From the NCBI RefSeq assembly GCF_000305935.1, contig NC_018870.1, positions 1,195,942-1,259,941 of the forward strand: DNA of 64,000 nucleotides. Reading direction: 5' to 3'. This document shows, piece after piece, positions 27,101 to 35,996 of the stretch. The notes under the pieces were generated by a model. It saw only the letters and a list, made by a program, of their open reading frames with translations. It was not told the DNA's origin and searched no databases. Both the position numbers and the translations under genes were made by a program. This DNA is from Thermacetogenium phaeum DSM 12270. Its GTDB lineage: Bacteria > Bacillota > DSM-12270 > Thermacetogeniales > Thermacetogeniaceae. Position 1 is the first letter of the stretch; the number at the start of each line of letters is the position of its first letter.

Positions 27101-27481
27101 GCGAGCGATGAAGAGATAGAGAGGGTGGGGATGGATGTGGCCATGAGGTATGAGGTGGAACAGGGCAGACAGCCGGAAGATGTCTCCGCCCAATCTCTCG
27201 GTTATGACATCCGCTCCGTCGACAGGGACGGGAACTACCGCTACATCGAGGTTAAGGCCAGGGCGAGGTCTGGAGCCATCGCTCTCACCCCCAACGAGTG
27301 GGTGATGGCCAACCGCCTTGGAGACGATTACTGGCTCTACGTGGTGGAGCAGGCGGCAACAGTTCCACAGCTTTACCTGATCCAGAACCCGGCAGCCTGT
27401 TTGAAGCCCGATGAGCAGGTGGAAATTGTGCGGTATGTGGTGAAAAACTGGCAACCTGCAGCGCAAAGGGCTGATGTATAG
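24137..27481 (+). CDS. SNF2-family helicase with C-terminal DUF3883 (DrmD-like)
   Basis: 1114 residues. Walker A is DDPGAGKTVMAGLL (about 135), Walker B/DEAH is LVIVDEAHKMSAYKYG, motif III is FLTATPHRGDPENF. A long coiled insertion (about 380-470) precedes the second RecA fold: ILIFTESKDTLDYLAEKLRK, ATEAAGEGINLQF, LEQRMGRVHRYGQRHDVHIY. The last 110 residues form a DUF3883 domain (EDVSAQSLGYDIRSVDRDG, RYIEVKARARSG), often found in defence proteins. SNF2-DUF3883 proteins translocate on DNA and are known from class 1 DISARM (drmD) and helicase-methylase-ATPase clusters. The start is uncertain; an ATG 8 codons later fits family N-termini well. First gene of a three-gene unit. Confidence 0.92.
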   Translation: MHEGVDWEMVFETGDIISGPIFPEPVRVLAVRPIGPALTKIEAVGVNSKKYYDPVLSPAELAAITKTTEQSTEFTGNAEHVFLYLEGMRIRNAFQFDPLYGVSVSQVDALPHQIEAVYHYMLKSPNIRFLLADDPGAGKTVMAGLLLKELKYRGLVNRVLIIVPGHLKEQWLREMKEKFQERFLIVDRGVINASWGQNVWTENHQIITSLDFAKQDDVMFALKDSSWDLVIVDEAHKMSAYKYGEKINKTARYQFGELISRITKYLIFLTATPHRGDPENFRLFLDLLQPGFFANTRMLADSIQNKDNPLFLRRLKEDLKGFDGRPLFPQRKVETVKYRLSDAEKILYNAVTDYVEKNFNKAIQKEKRNVAFALTILQRRLASSVRAVRKSLERRRARLEDLYKKGQLLQEVGYTEEYLEDLEESQRWQKEEELLEKLTSAETLEELREEINKLDELVALAREVEKQEIETKLSRLKEVLDDIKVRESGTKILIFTESKDTLDYLAEKLRKWGYAVTTVHGGMNMDARIRAEHEFKHNAQVMVATEAAGEGINLQFCWLLINYDIPWNPNRLEQRMGRVHRYGQRHDVHIYNMVAVDTREGRILEKLFEKLNRMKDHLGSDRVFDVIGDILPGTSLKDLILEAIANPQSTDDIVAEMERIPDEEVAQRVREATMEALATRHIDLSRILGEQRVARENRLVPEYIEKFFLRAAQTLGIRVEKRQDGFWRVPAVPFEVRNQPYEFKIKYGEVYREYLKVAFDKQQASDGQCEFVTMGHPLMEAVLEAIFKKYRDDASRGAIFIDPDGRKNGLLWFMTGEIKDGRGEVAGRKLFCIYQPADGRMTAVNPSLLWDLKPAGDDSPEPEAEVLPASREKVVAFALEQLVLPYREELLEQRRRDAAIKEKYGLKSIDLLILESETKLMEYETRRIKGENIPDVTVIQEQRRREDLDRKKERLLGEIRTQTSLYSSEPSVLAVVRVVPGVSLQEGMASDEEIERVGMDVAMRYEVEQGRQPEDVSAQSLGYDIRSVDRDGNYRYIEVKARARSGAIALTPNEWVMANRLGDDYWLYVVEQAATVPQLYLIQNPAACLKPDEQVEIVRYVVKNWQPAAQRADV

Positions 27482-27518
27482 CACAGGTATAAACTGGTAG
27501 CAAGGGAGATGGCAGAAG

Positions 27519-30209
27519 GTGAGTGTGAAAAGGACTTTTATTGAGGCCACTTTTCCGGTCAAAGCCGTAAGCGAGCAGTCCGCCCGGGAGAAGAACATCC
27601 GCCACGGGCACATCTCCACCCTGCACATCTGGTGGGCGAGGCGGCCGCTGGCAGCCTCGCGGGCGACCATCTATGCCGCCCTTACCCCGGAGCCGAAGGA
27701 CGAAATAGAGCGGATAGGACGGGCTGAGTTCATCGCTGAGCTTTCCAGATGGGAAAATTCTTTGAATCCCTATTATATGGAACGGGCGAGAAGGGAGATC
27801 CTGGCGGCCAATGGCGGAACACCGCTCCGGGTGCTGGACCCCTTTGGCGGAGGCGGTTCCATCCCCCTGGAGGCCCTGCGCCTGGGCTGCGAGACCTATG
27901 CCTCAGACCTCAACCCGGTGGCCGTCTTGATCGAAAAGGCTACCCTGGAGTTTCCCCAGAAATACGGCAGGTCGGTAAAGCGGAAGGAGCGCACTCCAGT
28001 AGGAGAGGTGGAGCGGGAGGTCAATCCCCTCCTGGAGGACGTTAAGCGCTGGGGGGAGTGGGTGCTGGAGGAGGCCAGGAAGGAAATCGGGCGCTTTTAC
28101 CCTCCTGACCCCGACGGGAGCATCCCTGTAGGCTATATCTGGGCGCGGACGGTGCGGTGCCAGAACCCGGCCTGCGGTGCGGAGATCCCTTTGATGCGCC
28201 AGACCTGGCTGGCCAAGAAAGAGAGGAAAAAGGTCGCCCTGCGGATCGTGCCGCGGGGGAATGCTGTGGAGTTTGAGATTGCAGAAGGCGAGGAGATCGA
28301 TTTCGACCCCGGGGAAGGCACAATAGCGCGTGCTAAGGCCATCTGCCTCTGCTGCCGCAGCGGCCTGACCGACAAAGAGATGCGCAAGCAGTTCCGAGAG
28401 GGCAGGGCCGGCCAGCGCATGGTGGCTGTGGTCCTCCACCATCCTGAGCAGCAGGGCAAGGCCTACCGGCTGGCCACGGAAGAGGACATGGAGATTTTCC
28501 GGGAAGCAGAGAGGTATCTGGAACAGAAGCGGGAGGAGCTGTGGGACAGGTGGGGCTTCGACCCGGTGCCGGATGAAGATTTACCTCCTAAGGATACGTT
28601 AGGCTTTCGTGTTCAAAGGTATGGTATTTTGAAGTGGGGCGACCTCTTCAACCCCCGTCAGAAGCTGTCACTGATCACCTTTGCGGATAAGGTGCGGCAG
28701 GCGCATGAGCTGATGCTGGCAGAGGGGTATGACGAGGAGCACGCCAGGGCGGTGGCGACGTATCTAGCACTTGGGGTGGATCGTTTAGTTAATAGAACAA
28801 GTCAGCAGAATGTGTGGAATGTCTTTGCAGAAAAAGCTGAGCAAGTTTTTCTCAGACAGGCGTTGCCCATTCTATGGGATTATTGTGAAATTAATACCAT
28901 TGGGGTTCAAGGATGGGGAAAACAATTTAGTTATATCAAGATAGTTTTAGACAACCTCTCAATATCCAATATTATGTCACCTAGTATAATTCAATCTTCC
29001 GCCACCTCCCTACCCTATCCCGATAACTTCTTCGACGCTGTGGTCACCGACCCGCCGTACTACGACAACGTGCCCTATTCTTATCTTTCGGACTTCTTCT
29101 ACGTCTGGCTCAAGCGCACCGTGGGGGATTTATACCCTGACCTCTTTGCTACTCCACTCACTCCGAAGTCCGAAGAAATCGTCGCCTACACCCGTGAGCA
29201 AGGCGGCTTTGAGGAGGGTAAAAGGTTTTTTGAGGAGATGATCACCAGGGCCTTCCGGGAGATCGCTCGCGTCCTGAATCCCGAAGGCGTTGCGATCATC
29301 GTCTTCGCCCATAAGACCACAGATGCCTGGGAGACGATCATCAACGCCCTTTTGAATTCCGGCCTCTACCTCACCGCCTCCTGGCCGCTGAATACCGAGA
29401 TGCAGGCACGCCTGAGGGCTAAGGAATCGGCGGCCCTGGCCTCATCCATCTACATGGTCTGCCGCAAGCGCACGAAAAAGGAAACCGCTTACTTCAATGA
29501 GATCAAGCCTCAGGTGGAGGAAAGGATCCGTCAAAAGCTCGACCAGTTCTGGAACGAAGGGATCGGCGGCAGCGACTTCTTCATCTCCGCCATCGGCCCC
29601 GCTCTGGAGGTCTTCGGCCAATACGAGCGGGTGGAGACCTACTCGGGTGAGGAAGTCAAAGCGGCAGACCTCCTGGAGTTTATCCGCAAAACGGTGAGCG
29701 AATACGCCCTCGCCAGGATCCTGAAAGACAGCCATCTGGGCGGCATTGACGCCGAGACCCGTTTTTACCTGCTGTGGCGCTGGGCCTACAACGGGGCCAA
29801 AGTCCTTTTCGATGAGGCCAGGAAACTGGCCAGCGCCGTGGGGATCGAGCTTGACCAGTACTGGAGCGGGGGCTTTGTTAAGAAAGATAGGGAGTTTATC
29901 GGTGTGCTGGGGCCGAAGGAGCGAGATAAAAAGTTTCTGGAAAAGGGGAAGCTGGACAACATGGTGGATGTCCTCCACGCGTGTCTCGTCCTCTGGGAGA
30001 AAAACCAGCGGCAGAAGATCACCGAAATTCTTACTGCTACAGGGCACCTGCACAACAACGACTTCTGGCAGGTGGCACAGGCCCTCTCCGAAGTGCTGCC
30101 GCCGGGGGATAAGGAGAAGCAGCTGCTTCAGGGCTTCTTGTACGGGCGGGAAAGCTATCAGAAAGCGACAAACGGCGGTGACAACGGACAGCTCCGCCTG
30201 TTCCAGTAA
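27519..30209 (+). CDS. DUF1156-containing DNA methyltransferase
   Basis: 896 residues from GTG 27519, 38 bases after the helicase. The N-terminal DUF1156 block reads [40 protein letters not shown]. The SAM-binding motif I region is [19 protein letters not shown]; the catalytic motif IV is [19 protein letters not shown], a DPPY box expected of N6-adenine or N4-cytosine amino-methylases. A zinc-like Cys cluster ([12 protein letters not shown], then AICLCCRSG) lies between them. Probably marks host DNA for the neighbouring helicase and ATPase. The region near 28760-29020 is AT-richer than the rest, which may be a swapped recognition segment. Confidence 0.9.
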   Translation: MSVKRTFIEATFPVKAVSEQSAREKNIRHGHISTLHIWWARRPLAASRATIYAALTPEPKDEIERIGRAEFIAELSRWENSLNPYYMERARREILAANGGTPLRVLDPFGGGGSIPLEALRLGCETYASDLNPVAVLIEKATLEFPQKYGRSVKRKERTPVGEVEREVNPLLEDVKRWGEWVLEEARKEIGRFYPPDPDGSIPVGYIWARTVRCQNPACGAEIPLMRQTWLAKKERKKVALRIVPRGNAVEFEIAEGEEIDFDPGEGTIARAKAICLCCRSGLTDKEMRKQFREGRAGQRMVAVVLHHPEQQGKAYRLATEEDMEIFREAERYLEQKREELWDRWGFDPVPDEDLPPKDTLGFRVQRYGILKWGDLFNPRQKLSLITFADKVRQAHELMLAEGYDEEHARAVATYLALGVDRLVNRTSQQNVWNVFAEKAEQVFLRQALPILWDYCEINTIGVQGWGKQFSYIKIVLDNLSISNIMSPSIIQSSATSLPYPDNFFDAVVTDPPYYDNVPYSYLSDFFYVWLKRTVGDLYPDLFATPLTPKSEEIVAYTREQGGFEEGKRFFEEMITRAFREIARVLNPEGVAIIVFAHKTTDAWETIINALLNSGLYLTASWPLNTEMQARLRAKESAALASSIYMVCRKRTKKETAYFNEIKPQVEERIRQKLDQFWNEGIGGSDFFISAIGPALEVFGQYERVETYSGEEVKAADLLEFIRKTVSEYALARILKDSHLGGIDAETRFYLLWRWAYNGAKVLFDEARKLASAVGIELDQYWSGGFVKKDREFIGVLGPKERDKKFLEKGKLDNMVDVLHACLVLWEKNQRQKITEILTATGHLHNNDFWQVAQALSEVLPPGDKEKQLLQGFLYGRESYQKATNGGDNGQLRLFQ

Positions 30210-30279
30210 AGTTTTGATGCCTGTTCTGAATTTACCTCTGTTAGGGGGATAAATATCTGATTTTAAGGAGGGCGCGTCT

Positions 30280-33009
30280 ATGGCTCTACCGGCATGGTGG
30301 CAGGTAGTGATACCTCATAAAGACATCCGGGAAAAGTCCTTCAGCGAGGCGGTCTTCGCCGCCGATCTGGGTGATGTGGTAGGCGGCACGGCGCCAGAGG
30401 AATACAGAGACCCGCGTCTTTTCTTTGAAAAGACCTACCTGACCGCAGGTTTGAAAAACCTGGTGCGCAACGTCCTTTCCCGCCTCAGCACCGGCAAAGG
30501 CGACCCCGTTATCCAGCTGCAGACCCCCTTTGGCGGTGGCAAGACCCATGCCCTCTTGACCCTCTACCATCTGGTGAAGTCTTTCGGCCAGCTCACCCAC
30601 CTGGAGCAGCTCCAGGAGTTGCTGGCTGACTGGCAGGGCTTTTCCGGGGCAAGGGTGGCGGCCTTTGCCGGAACGACAGCCGACCCCGTAAAGGGCAGGA
30701 CGCCCTGGGGCGAGATCGCCTACCAGCTCGGCTGTTATGAGATCGTCAAAGAGCATGATCTAAGGCGGGTGGCGCCGGGGAAAGAGCGGATCAAGGAAGT
30801 CTTGCAGAAAAGCGGTCCCACCTTAATCCTGATGGATGAGTTATTGCAGTACATCGTCAAGGCCAATCAGGTTGAAAAAGTTGAGAAGATCACCCAGGGG
30901 CAGACACTGGCCTTCCTCCAGGAGCTGTCGGAGGCGGTCACCACCTCTGAGAAAGCCGTTCTGGTGCTGACACTCCCCGCCAGCATCCTGGAGCAGTACG
31001 ATGAAGAGGCCGAGAAGTCCCTCGCCCAGCTGCAGAAGGTATCAGGCAGGGTAGAGAGCATTTATGTGCCGGTGGAAGGTGTCGAGATCTACGAAGTCAT
31101 CCGCAAGCGGCTTTTCGAAAACCTGGGTGACTCCAAAGTCCATCGCCAGATCGCCGAGGCTTATTTCCGCTTCTATCAAGAACTCGGCAGCGATGCTCCT
31201 GCTGAGGTGCGGGAGACCGCCTACCGAGAGAAGATCGAGCGGGCCTATCCCTTTCACCCGGAATTTATCGATGTTTTGTACGAACGCTGGGGCTCCTTCC
31301 CCACCTTTCAGCGCACCCGGGGAGTGTTGCGGTTCCTGGCCATGATCGTCGAGGACCTCTATGAGCGCAAAGTTACATCTCCTCTGATCCACTCCTCCCT
31401 GGTGGATCTGGCCGATGTGCCTGTGCGCAGGGAGTTCATCAACCACATCGGCAATGAATTCGACAGCATCATTTGCTCCGACATCCTCGGCAAAGCCCGG
31501 CGAATCGATCAGGAGATGGGCAGTGAATACGAAAGGTACGGCCTCGCCAAAGGCCTTGCCACAGCGGTCTTTCTCTATTCCTTTAGCGGTGGGGAGCGTC
31601 GAGGAGTAAATCTCCCCTGGCTGCGGGTCGCCCTCTTGCGGGAGGGCGTTCCTCCCACCATTGTCGGTGACGCCGTCAGCAAGCTCGAAGACTCGCTCTG
31701 GTATTTCCATACGGAAAAGCGCTTCTACAGCTTCAAGAACCAGCCCAACCTGAACCGCATCATTGTGGACAAAGAAGAGGCCATTGACCCAGAACAGGTT
31801 CGTGAGAGCCTTTACGAGCATCTGAACAGATTGGCCAGAGGAGCTTCTTTTGACGTCTACCTTTGGCCGAAGGCTTCAGGGGACATCCCCGACAACCGGC
31901 GCCTGAAGCTCATCCTGCTGGATCCAGAGCAGAAATACGGGGAAAGCGAAACCGCAACCTTTATCCGGGAGATTTTGGATAACAGCGGCTCTACTTTTCG
32001 CATTTACCGCAATACGGTATTTGCCGCAGCCATGGATGCTGGCTCATACGCTGCGCTGGAGAGACAGCTCAGGCGCTTCCTGGCGTTGCAGGAGATCTCG
32101 GGCGACACCACCATCTCCCTGACTGCAGGTGACCGGGAGGAACTCCAGACTAAGCTCACTCAGTCAAGGAAGGATCTACCTAGTGCAATTGTTTCTGCCT
32201 ACCGCCACGTCGGCTGGCGCGGCAACGGAGATGTGGTCTGGCGGGATATGGGGATCATGACAACGGGGGAAAACCCGTCCGTATGCATCCGTGTCTGGCG
32301 GTATCTCAAAGACGAGGAGCGCATTTTGTCTTTCCTCACGCCTAAAGTGATCCTCGACCGGGCTTTCGGCAAGGAAGAGACAGAAAAGACTCTCAACGAG
32401 ATCTTTGATGTTTTCCTCAAAACTCCCGGACTGCCCTGCCTGGAGAGTGAAAAGGTGTTGCTTGATGCAGCCAGCCAGGGCGCAAAGGCCGGTCTGCTCG
32501 GGGTACGCCTCGGTTATGCTCTCTATTTTGGCAAAACTCCGCCGGAATTATCTCTGGATGCTCTCATTGTCCGTCCCGAAAAGGCGGAGGAAGAGAAGAA
32601 GGCCGGAGGTGAAATTCCCGGCGGCGGTAGCGGTTCTCACGGATGGGGCAGCGTTTATGCGGGTTCTGGCGACGGCAAGGGGGGTGTGCTGGTGGTCCAG
32701 GAAGATGGGGGAAGTGATGCGGGACAAGGTGACGAGCAGATTGTTTCAGGTGGTACAGGTGGTCCCGGCCAGCCGGCAGCGGTTAAAGTCAAGCGAGTCA
32801 GCATCAAGGCCGCTGTTCCCTGGGATAAACTCTCGCAGATTGTGGCGGGCGTGATCCGTCCTTTGAAGGCCTCAGGCGATGAGCCGAAAATCATCATAGA
32901 AGTTAAGGCCGAGTCCGAAAGCGGTTTTGACCGTACCACCCTCGACAGCAAGGTGAAGGAAACCCTCCAACAGGTTGGAGCGGTTATAGAAGAATGGGAA
33001 GAAAGCTGA
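30280..33009 (+). CDS. DUF499 ATPase of a helicase-methylase-ATPase cluster
   Basis: 909 residues from ATG 30280, seven bases after GGAGGG. The N-terminal PWWQVVIPHKDIREKSFSEA and the Walker A QTPFGGGKTHALLTLYHLV define DUF499; Walker B is TLILMDELLQYIV. A winged-helix-like middle and a Gly/Ser-rich linker (about 780-850) precede a C-terminal domain ending IEVKAESESGFDRTTLDSKV. DUF499 ATPases accompany DUF1156 methylases in defence islands and are thought to drive target recognition or remodelling. Same strand, 70-base gap after the methylase, so the three genes form one operon. No nuclease gene is attached. Confidence 0.9.
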   Translation: MALPAWWQVVIPHKDIREKSFSEAVFAADLGDVVGGTAPEEYRDPRLFFEKTYLTAGLKNLVRNVLSRLSTGKGDPVIQLQTPFGGGKTHALLTLYHLVKSFGQLTHLEQLQELLADWQGFSGARVAAFAGTTADPVKGRTPWGEIAYQLGCYEIVKEHDLRRVAPGKERIKEVLQKSGPTLILMDELLQYIVKANQVEKVEKITQGQTLAFLQELSEAVTTSEKAVLVLTLPASILEQYDEEAEKSLAQLQKVSGRVESIYVPVEGVEIYEVIRKRLFENLGDSKVHRQIAEAYFRFYQELGSDAPAEVRETAYREKIERAYPFHPEFIDVLYERWGSFPTFQRTRGVLRFLAMIVEDLYERKVTSPLIHSSLVDLADVPVRREFINHIGNEFDSIICSDILGKARRIDQEMGSEYERYGLAKGLATAVFLYSFSGGERRGVNLPWLRVALLREGVPPTIVGDAVSKLEDSLWYFHTEKRFYSFKNQPNLNRIIVDKEEAIDPEQVRESLYEHLNRLARGASFDVYLWPKASGDIPDNRRLKLILLDPEQKYGESETATFIREILDNSGSTFRIYRNTVFAAAMDAGSYAALERQLRRFLALQEISGDTTISLTAGDREELQTKLTQSRKDLPSAIVSAYRHVGWRGNGDVVWRDMGIMTTGENPSVCIRVWRYLKDEERILSFLTPKVILDRAFGKEETEKTLNEIFDVFLKTPGLPCLESEKVLLDAASQGAKAGLLGVRLGYALYFGKTPPELSLDALIVRPEKAEEEKKAGGEIPGGGSGSHGWGSVYAGSGDGKGGVLVVQEDGGSDAGQGDEQIVSGGTGGPGQPAAVKVKRVSIKAAVPWDKLSQIVAGVIRPLKASGDEPKIIIEVKAESESGFDRTTLDSKVKETLQQVGAVIEEWEES

Positions 33010-33035
33010 GATGTAACCCGGTGAAGAAAAAAATT

Positions 33036-33106
33036 TTGTTATTTCGTTTTATTTTATAACAACTATTAATACCTTATAATATCTTATAAAAAGAGGTATA
33101 ATAAAC
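33036..33106 (+). promoter_or_regulatory. AT-rich promoter/operator of the DUF4258-YgiT-ImmA operon
   Basis: An inverted repeat TTGTTAT (33036-33042) / ATAACAA (33056-33062) is followed by stacked TATAAT-like hexamers (33074-33080 and 33096-33102) and an AGAGG ribosome site ahead of TTG 33107. A symmetric site here is what an HTH-carrying antitoxin (gene at 33454) would be expected to bind. Confidence 0.45.
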
Positions 33107-33451
33107 TTGACTGTCTGGATAGCTCTTCTCCGTAAAGCCGCGAGAGAACGAAATGCCGGAAATTTGGAAGAGGGTTATATTATTTCCCGGCATGCCCTTC
33201 AAAGAATGGGTGAACGGGGAATAGCAGAAGAGGATATAACGAAGTGCGGCCTGGAAGGGAAAGTGTTGGAAACACAGGATCATGGCCGGGATATTAAAGT
33301 TCTTGTTCAGGGTGTCGATTCTGATGGCCAGGACTTTTACATGATAGTGGCCTTGCGTTTTCCCAGACCGGTCATTGTTACTGTCTGCCGCTTCCAGGAT
33401 GAAGCGTGGGAAGATTTAGGGCCTTTTAAGAAAAGGCGTAAGGAGGATTAA
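33107..33451 (+). CDS. DUF4258 protein, putative toxin
   Basis: 114 residues from TTG 33107 behind AGAGG. DUF4258 features: YIISRHALQRMGERGIAEED, VLETQDHGRDIKVLVQGVDS, MIVALRFPRPVIVTVCRFQD. The fold is related to RelE/BrnT-type RNases, and such genes are commonly paired with YgiT-type zinc-finger antitoxins, as here. The next gene starts two bases after its stop. Toxicity is inferred from the pairing and has not been shown; the conserved His and Arg (RHALQRM) would be the candidate catalytic residues. Confidence 0.75.
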   Translation: MTVWIALLRKAARERNAGNLEEGYIISRHALQRMGERGIAEEDITKCGLEGKVLETQDHGRDIKVLVQGVDSDGQDFYMIVALRFPRPVIVTVCRFQDEAWEDLGPFKKRRKED

Positions 33452-33453
33452 CA

Positions 33454-33954
33454 ATGGAATGTTATATCTGCGGTGGCGAAATGAAAAAGATCAAAAAAGA
33501 TGTGGATGCCACCTGGAAAGGTCGTACAATTACTTTTCGGGGGATGAATGCCTGGGTCTGCAGCTCCTGTGGTGAAGAGGCCTATGAGCCTGATGACGTT
33601 CGCCTGATGCAGGGGCTGATCCGGGGTACCCTGAATCAGCCTGAATATCCGGAAATAATGAATGTGAGTGAGGTAGCGGAACTGCTCCGTGTGAGCAACC
33701 AGACAGTTTATAACCTGGTTAAAAGCGGCCGGCTTCCTGCGACGAAAGTAGGTCGGGAGTGGCGCTTCTCCCGGGAAAAGATCCTGCAAGTACTGGGTGG
33801 GGAAGCCTTTAAGGAGGAGGCAATAACTGAGGAAAAGCAAGATAGTGGGGTGAAGATGGCGGCACGTAAAGCCGACGATAATGGTATCTCCGAGCGAGAT
33901 TTACAGGTAATTCAGAGGCATCTGGCCGAAATGGGCGGGCAGCAAGGGGGGTAA
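33454..33954 (+). CDS. YgiT-type zinc-finger antitoxin fused to excisionase-type HTH
   Basis: 166 residues. The N-terminal YgiT/MqsA zinc finger has two Cys pairs (MECYICGGEMKKIKKD and WVCSSCGEEAYEPDD). The middle carries an excisionase-type HTH (MNVSEVAELLRVSNQTVYNL, then SGRLPATKVGREWRFSREKI). The tail is charged. As in MqsA, the zinc domain should bind the toxin and the HTH the operator, here probably the inverted repeat at 33036. Its stop overlaps the next start by one base (TAATG), so the ImmA protein is translated in step. Confidence 0.82.
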   Translation: MECYICGGEMKKIKKDVDATWKGRTITFRGMNAWVCSSCGEEAYEPDDVRLMQGLIRGTLNQPEYPEIMNVSEVAELLRVSNQTVYNLVKSGRLPATKVGREWRFSREKILQVLGGEAFKEEAITEEKQDSGVKMAARKADDNGISERDLQVIQRHLAEMGGQQGG

Positions 33955-34730
33955 TGGCAGTGTCATTATCTCCCGTTTTTTATGCCCGGCAACTGCGCCA
34001 TGAACTGAAATTAACCGGTGCTGTGGATCTTAGTCTGGTGGCAGATCGGATGAATATCAAAATCTTCGAAGAAGCCCTTGATGCCGAGGGATACCTGATA
34101 CAAAAGGGTAAAGAGGCCCGTATTATTATAAACAACAACATTGGCTATGAAACCAGGAAGTGCTTTACTATTGCACATGAACTCGGGCATTTTTATATGC
34201 CCCATCACCAGGAAAGCATATTCCGCTGCCTGGCTAGAGATATTCAATCCTATTGCAGTGATCGGAAATTGGAATATGAGGCGAACGAGTTTGCAGGAGA
34301 ATTTTTGTTACCGGCTCAGGAACTGGAAAAGCGTTTATTGCAACCTCCAAATCTGGACATGATAAAAGAGTTCAGTAAGATTTATGGGACGTCTTTAACT
34401 GCAACAGCCGTCAAAGTTGTTCAATTAACGTGTGAAAAGATAGCGGTTGTTCTCTCCGAATCAGGTGAAATCAAATGGTTTCGCAAATCTGAATCCTTTC
34501 CCTACTGGATTAACAAAGGACCTCTTCACGAGTGGACCTATGCCTATGACTTTTTCACTGCGGGAAAAAGCCTTCCGGAAACACCGCAGAAGGTACAGGC
34601 TATGGCCTGGTGCCAGGGAGTTTCAAGAGAAGAATTGATTTTTGAGGAATCAATGGCATTTCCTAACCTGAATATAGTAATGACTTTGCTTTACATCCCG
34701 TATGAAGAGGAATTCGACGCTTTCTATTGA
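33954..34730 (+). CDS. ImmA/IrrE-family metallopeptidase
   Basis: 258 residues, ATG overlapping the antitoxin stop by one base. The zinc-protease motif HELGH is in CFTIAHELGHFYMPHHQESI, with a downstream glutamate in YEANEFAGEFLLPAQELEKR. ImmA/IrrE proteases cleave HTH repressors, for example in ICEBs1 and phage-like elements. Its natural target here is therefore either the HTH protein encoded just upstream or the island repressor at 10264 (inference). The C-terminal part (about 160-258) has no recognised domain. Confidence 0.87.
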   Translation: MAVSLSPVFYARQLRHELKLTGAVDLSLVADRMNIKIFEEALDAEGYLIQKGKEARIIINNNIGYETRKCFTIAHELGHFYMPHHQESIFRCLARDIQSYCSDRKLEYEANEFAGEFLLPAQELEKRLLQPPNLDMIKEFSKIYGTSLTATAVKVVQLTCEKIAVVLSESGEIKWFRKSESFPYWINKGPLHEWTYAYDFFTAGKSLPETPQKVQAMAWCQGVSREELIFEESMAFPNLNIVMTLLYIPYEEEFDAFY

Positions 34731-34934
34731 TAGTGCAAATTAAAGTATGGCCAATTTAAAGGTAATATCTATGACATCGTGGTGCCTGTAAAGGTATATG
34801 CAGTTCAACGGCTGCGCCTGATGCCGGGAAGCCGCGCCGGATCAAATGGTGGCCGCCAGGGAAGTGCGAGTATTTCAGCCCCAGTTGTGAGTGCTAAGCT
34901 GGTTTCAATTGAGTGTAGAAATTGAAAAGGCGTG

Positions 34935-35996
34935 ATGCTTTTGGATAGAAAACGCAAGGAATTTTTTAGAGGCTGTCTGTTGGGGGGAGCGGTGGGCGAT
35001 GCCCTCGGCTGGCCGGTTGAATTTATGAGGCTGGCTGAGATCAAAAAGAGGTACGGCGAACGGGGAATCGAAAACCTTGTTTTAAACGCTGACGGAAAGG
35101 CCGAAATCACCGACGACACCCAGCTGACCCTTTTCACAGCCGAAGGCTTGCTGCGTGCTTCTACACGGCGTAATTTGAGGGGGAACTGCCACCTCCCAAC
35201 AGTAGTTTACCACGCCTATCTCCGCTGGCTTCATACCCAGGGAGTGAAATGTAAAGGTGGAGAAGAGATCGTCAAAAATCTTGACGGCTGGGTGTCAAAA
35301 ATAAAGGCGCTTTACGCCCGCCGCGCTCCGGGGAGTACCTGCCTGAGCGCCCTCTCAAATGGGAGAATGGGGACGATCGAGAAGCACATCAACAACAGCA
35401 AGGGCTGTGGCGGAGTGATCCGCGTCGCACCTGTGGGCCTGATGTTCACGAAAAAGGATGCTTTTAAAATTGGCTGCGAACTCGCCGCCATCACCCACGG
35501 GCATCCAGGCGGCTACCTGTCGGCAGGGTTGCACGCCTGCATCATCAGCTGCCTGATTGAGGGTATGGAGCTGGAAGATGCCGTGAGCGCAGCGATTCAG
35601 GAACTTGCAGCATATCCCGGAAGTGAGGAATGCCTGGGGCTAATCAATAAGGCGGTTGAGCTTGCACAAGACAACGATCCATCAGAAGATGCCCTGAAAC
35701 AGCTAGGTGAAGGATGGGTAGGGGAAGAGGCCATTGCCATAGCCGTTTACTGCTTGCTTGTATACAAGAACGATTTCAAAAAGGCCGTTTGCCTTGCCGT
35801 AAACCACGATGGGGACAGCGACAGCACCGGAGCAATTACCGGCAACATCCTCGGCGTCTGTTTGGGGGTAGAAGGCATTCCCCCTGTGTGGTGGGAGCAT
35901 GTTGAGCTGAGGGATGAGATTATCGCTGTGGCGGATGACCTGCAGATCGGCTTTGAAGAGAGCGAGAGATGGTTGAAAAAATACCCTGGATGGTAA
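34935..35996 (+). CDS. ADP-ribosylglycohydrolase family protein
   Basis: 353 residues from ATG 34935 (a GTG one codon earlier is possible). It matches the DraG/ADP-ribosylglycohydrolase family: RGCLLGGAVGDALGWPVEFM, then EITDDTQLTLFTAEGLL (metal-binding Asp cluster), CGGVIRVAPVGLMF, ITHGHPGGYLSAGLH, VNHDGDSDSTGAITGNILG (second metal site). Such enzymes remove ADP-ribose from proteins or nucleic acids. No ADP-ribosyltransferase is encoded nearby, and the gene stands 200 bases from the ImmA operon on the same strand. A role as immunity to ADP-ribosylating phage or defence enzymes is possible but unproven. Confidence 0.88.
   Translation: MLLDRKRKEFFRGCLLGGAVGDALGWPVEFMRLAEIKKRYGERGIENLVLNADGKAEITDDTQLTLFTAEGLLRASTRRNLRGNCHLPTVVYHAYLRWLHTQGVKCKGGEEIVKNLDGWVSKIKALYARRAPGSTCLSALSNGRMGTIEKHINNSKGCGGVIRVAPVGLMFTKKDAFKIGCELAAITHGHPGGYLSAGLHACIISCLIEGMELEDAVSAAIQELAAYPGSEECLGLINKAVELAQDNDPSEDALKQLGEGWVGEEAIAIAVYCLLVYKNDFKKAVCLAVNHDGDSDSTGAITGNILGVCLGVEGIPPVWWEHVELRDEIIAVADDLQIGFEESERWLKKYPGW

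Noticed and set aside
25649-27670. Long minus-strand open frames opposite the helicase and methylase start
   Set aside because: Complementary-frame artefacts of well-supported genes with clear motifs on the plus strand.
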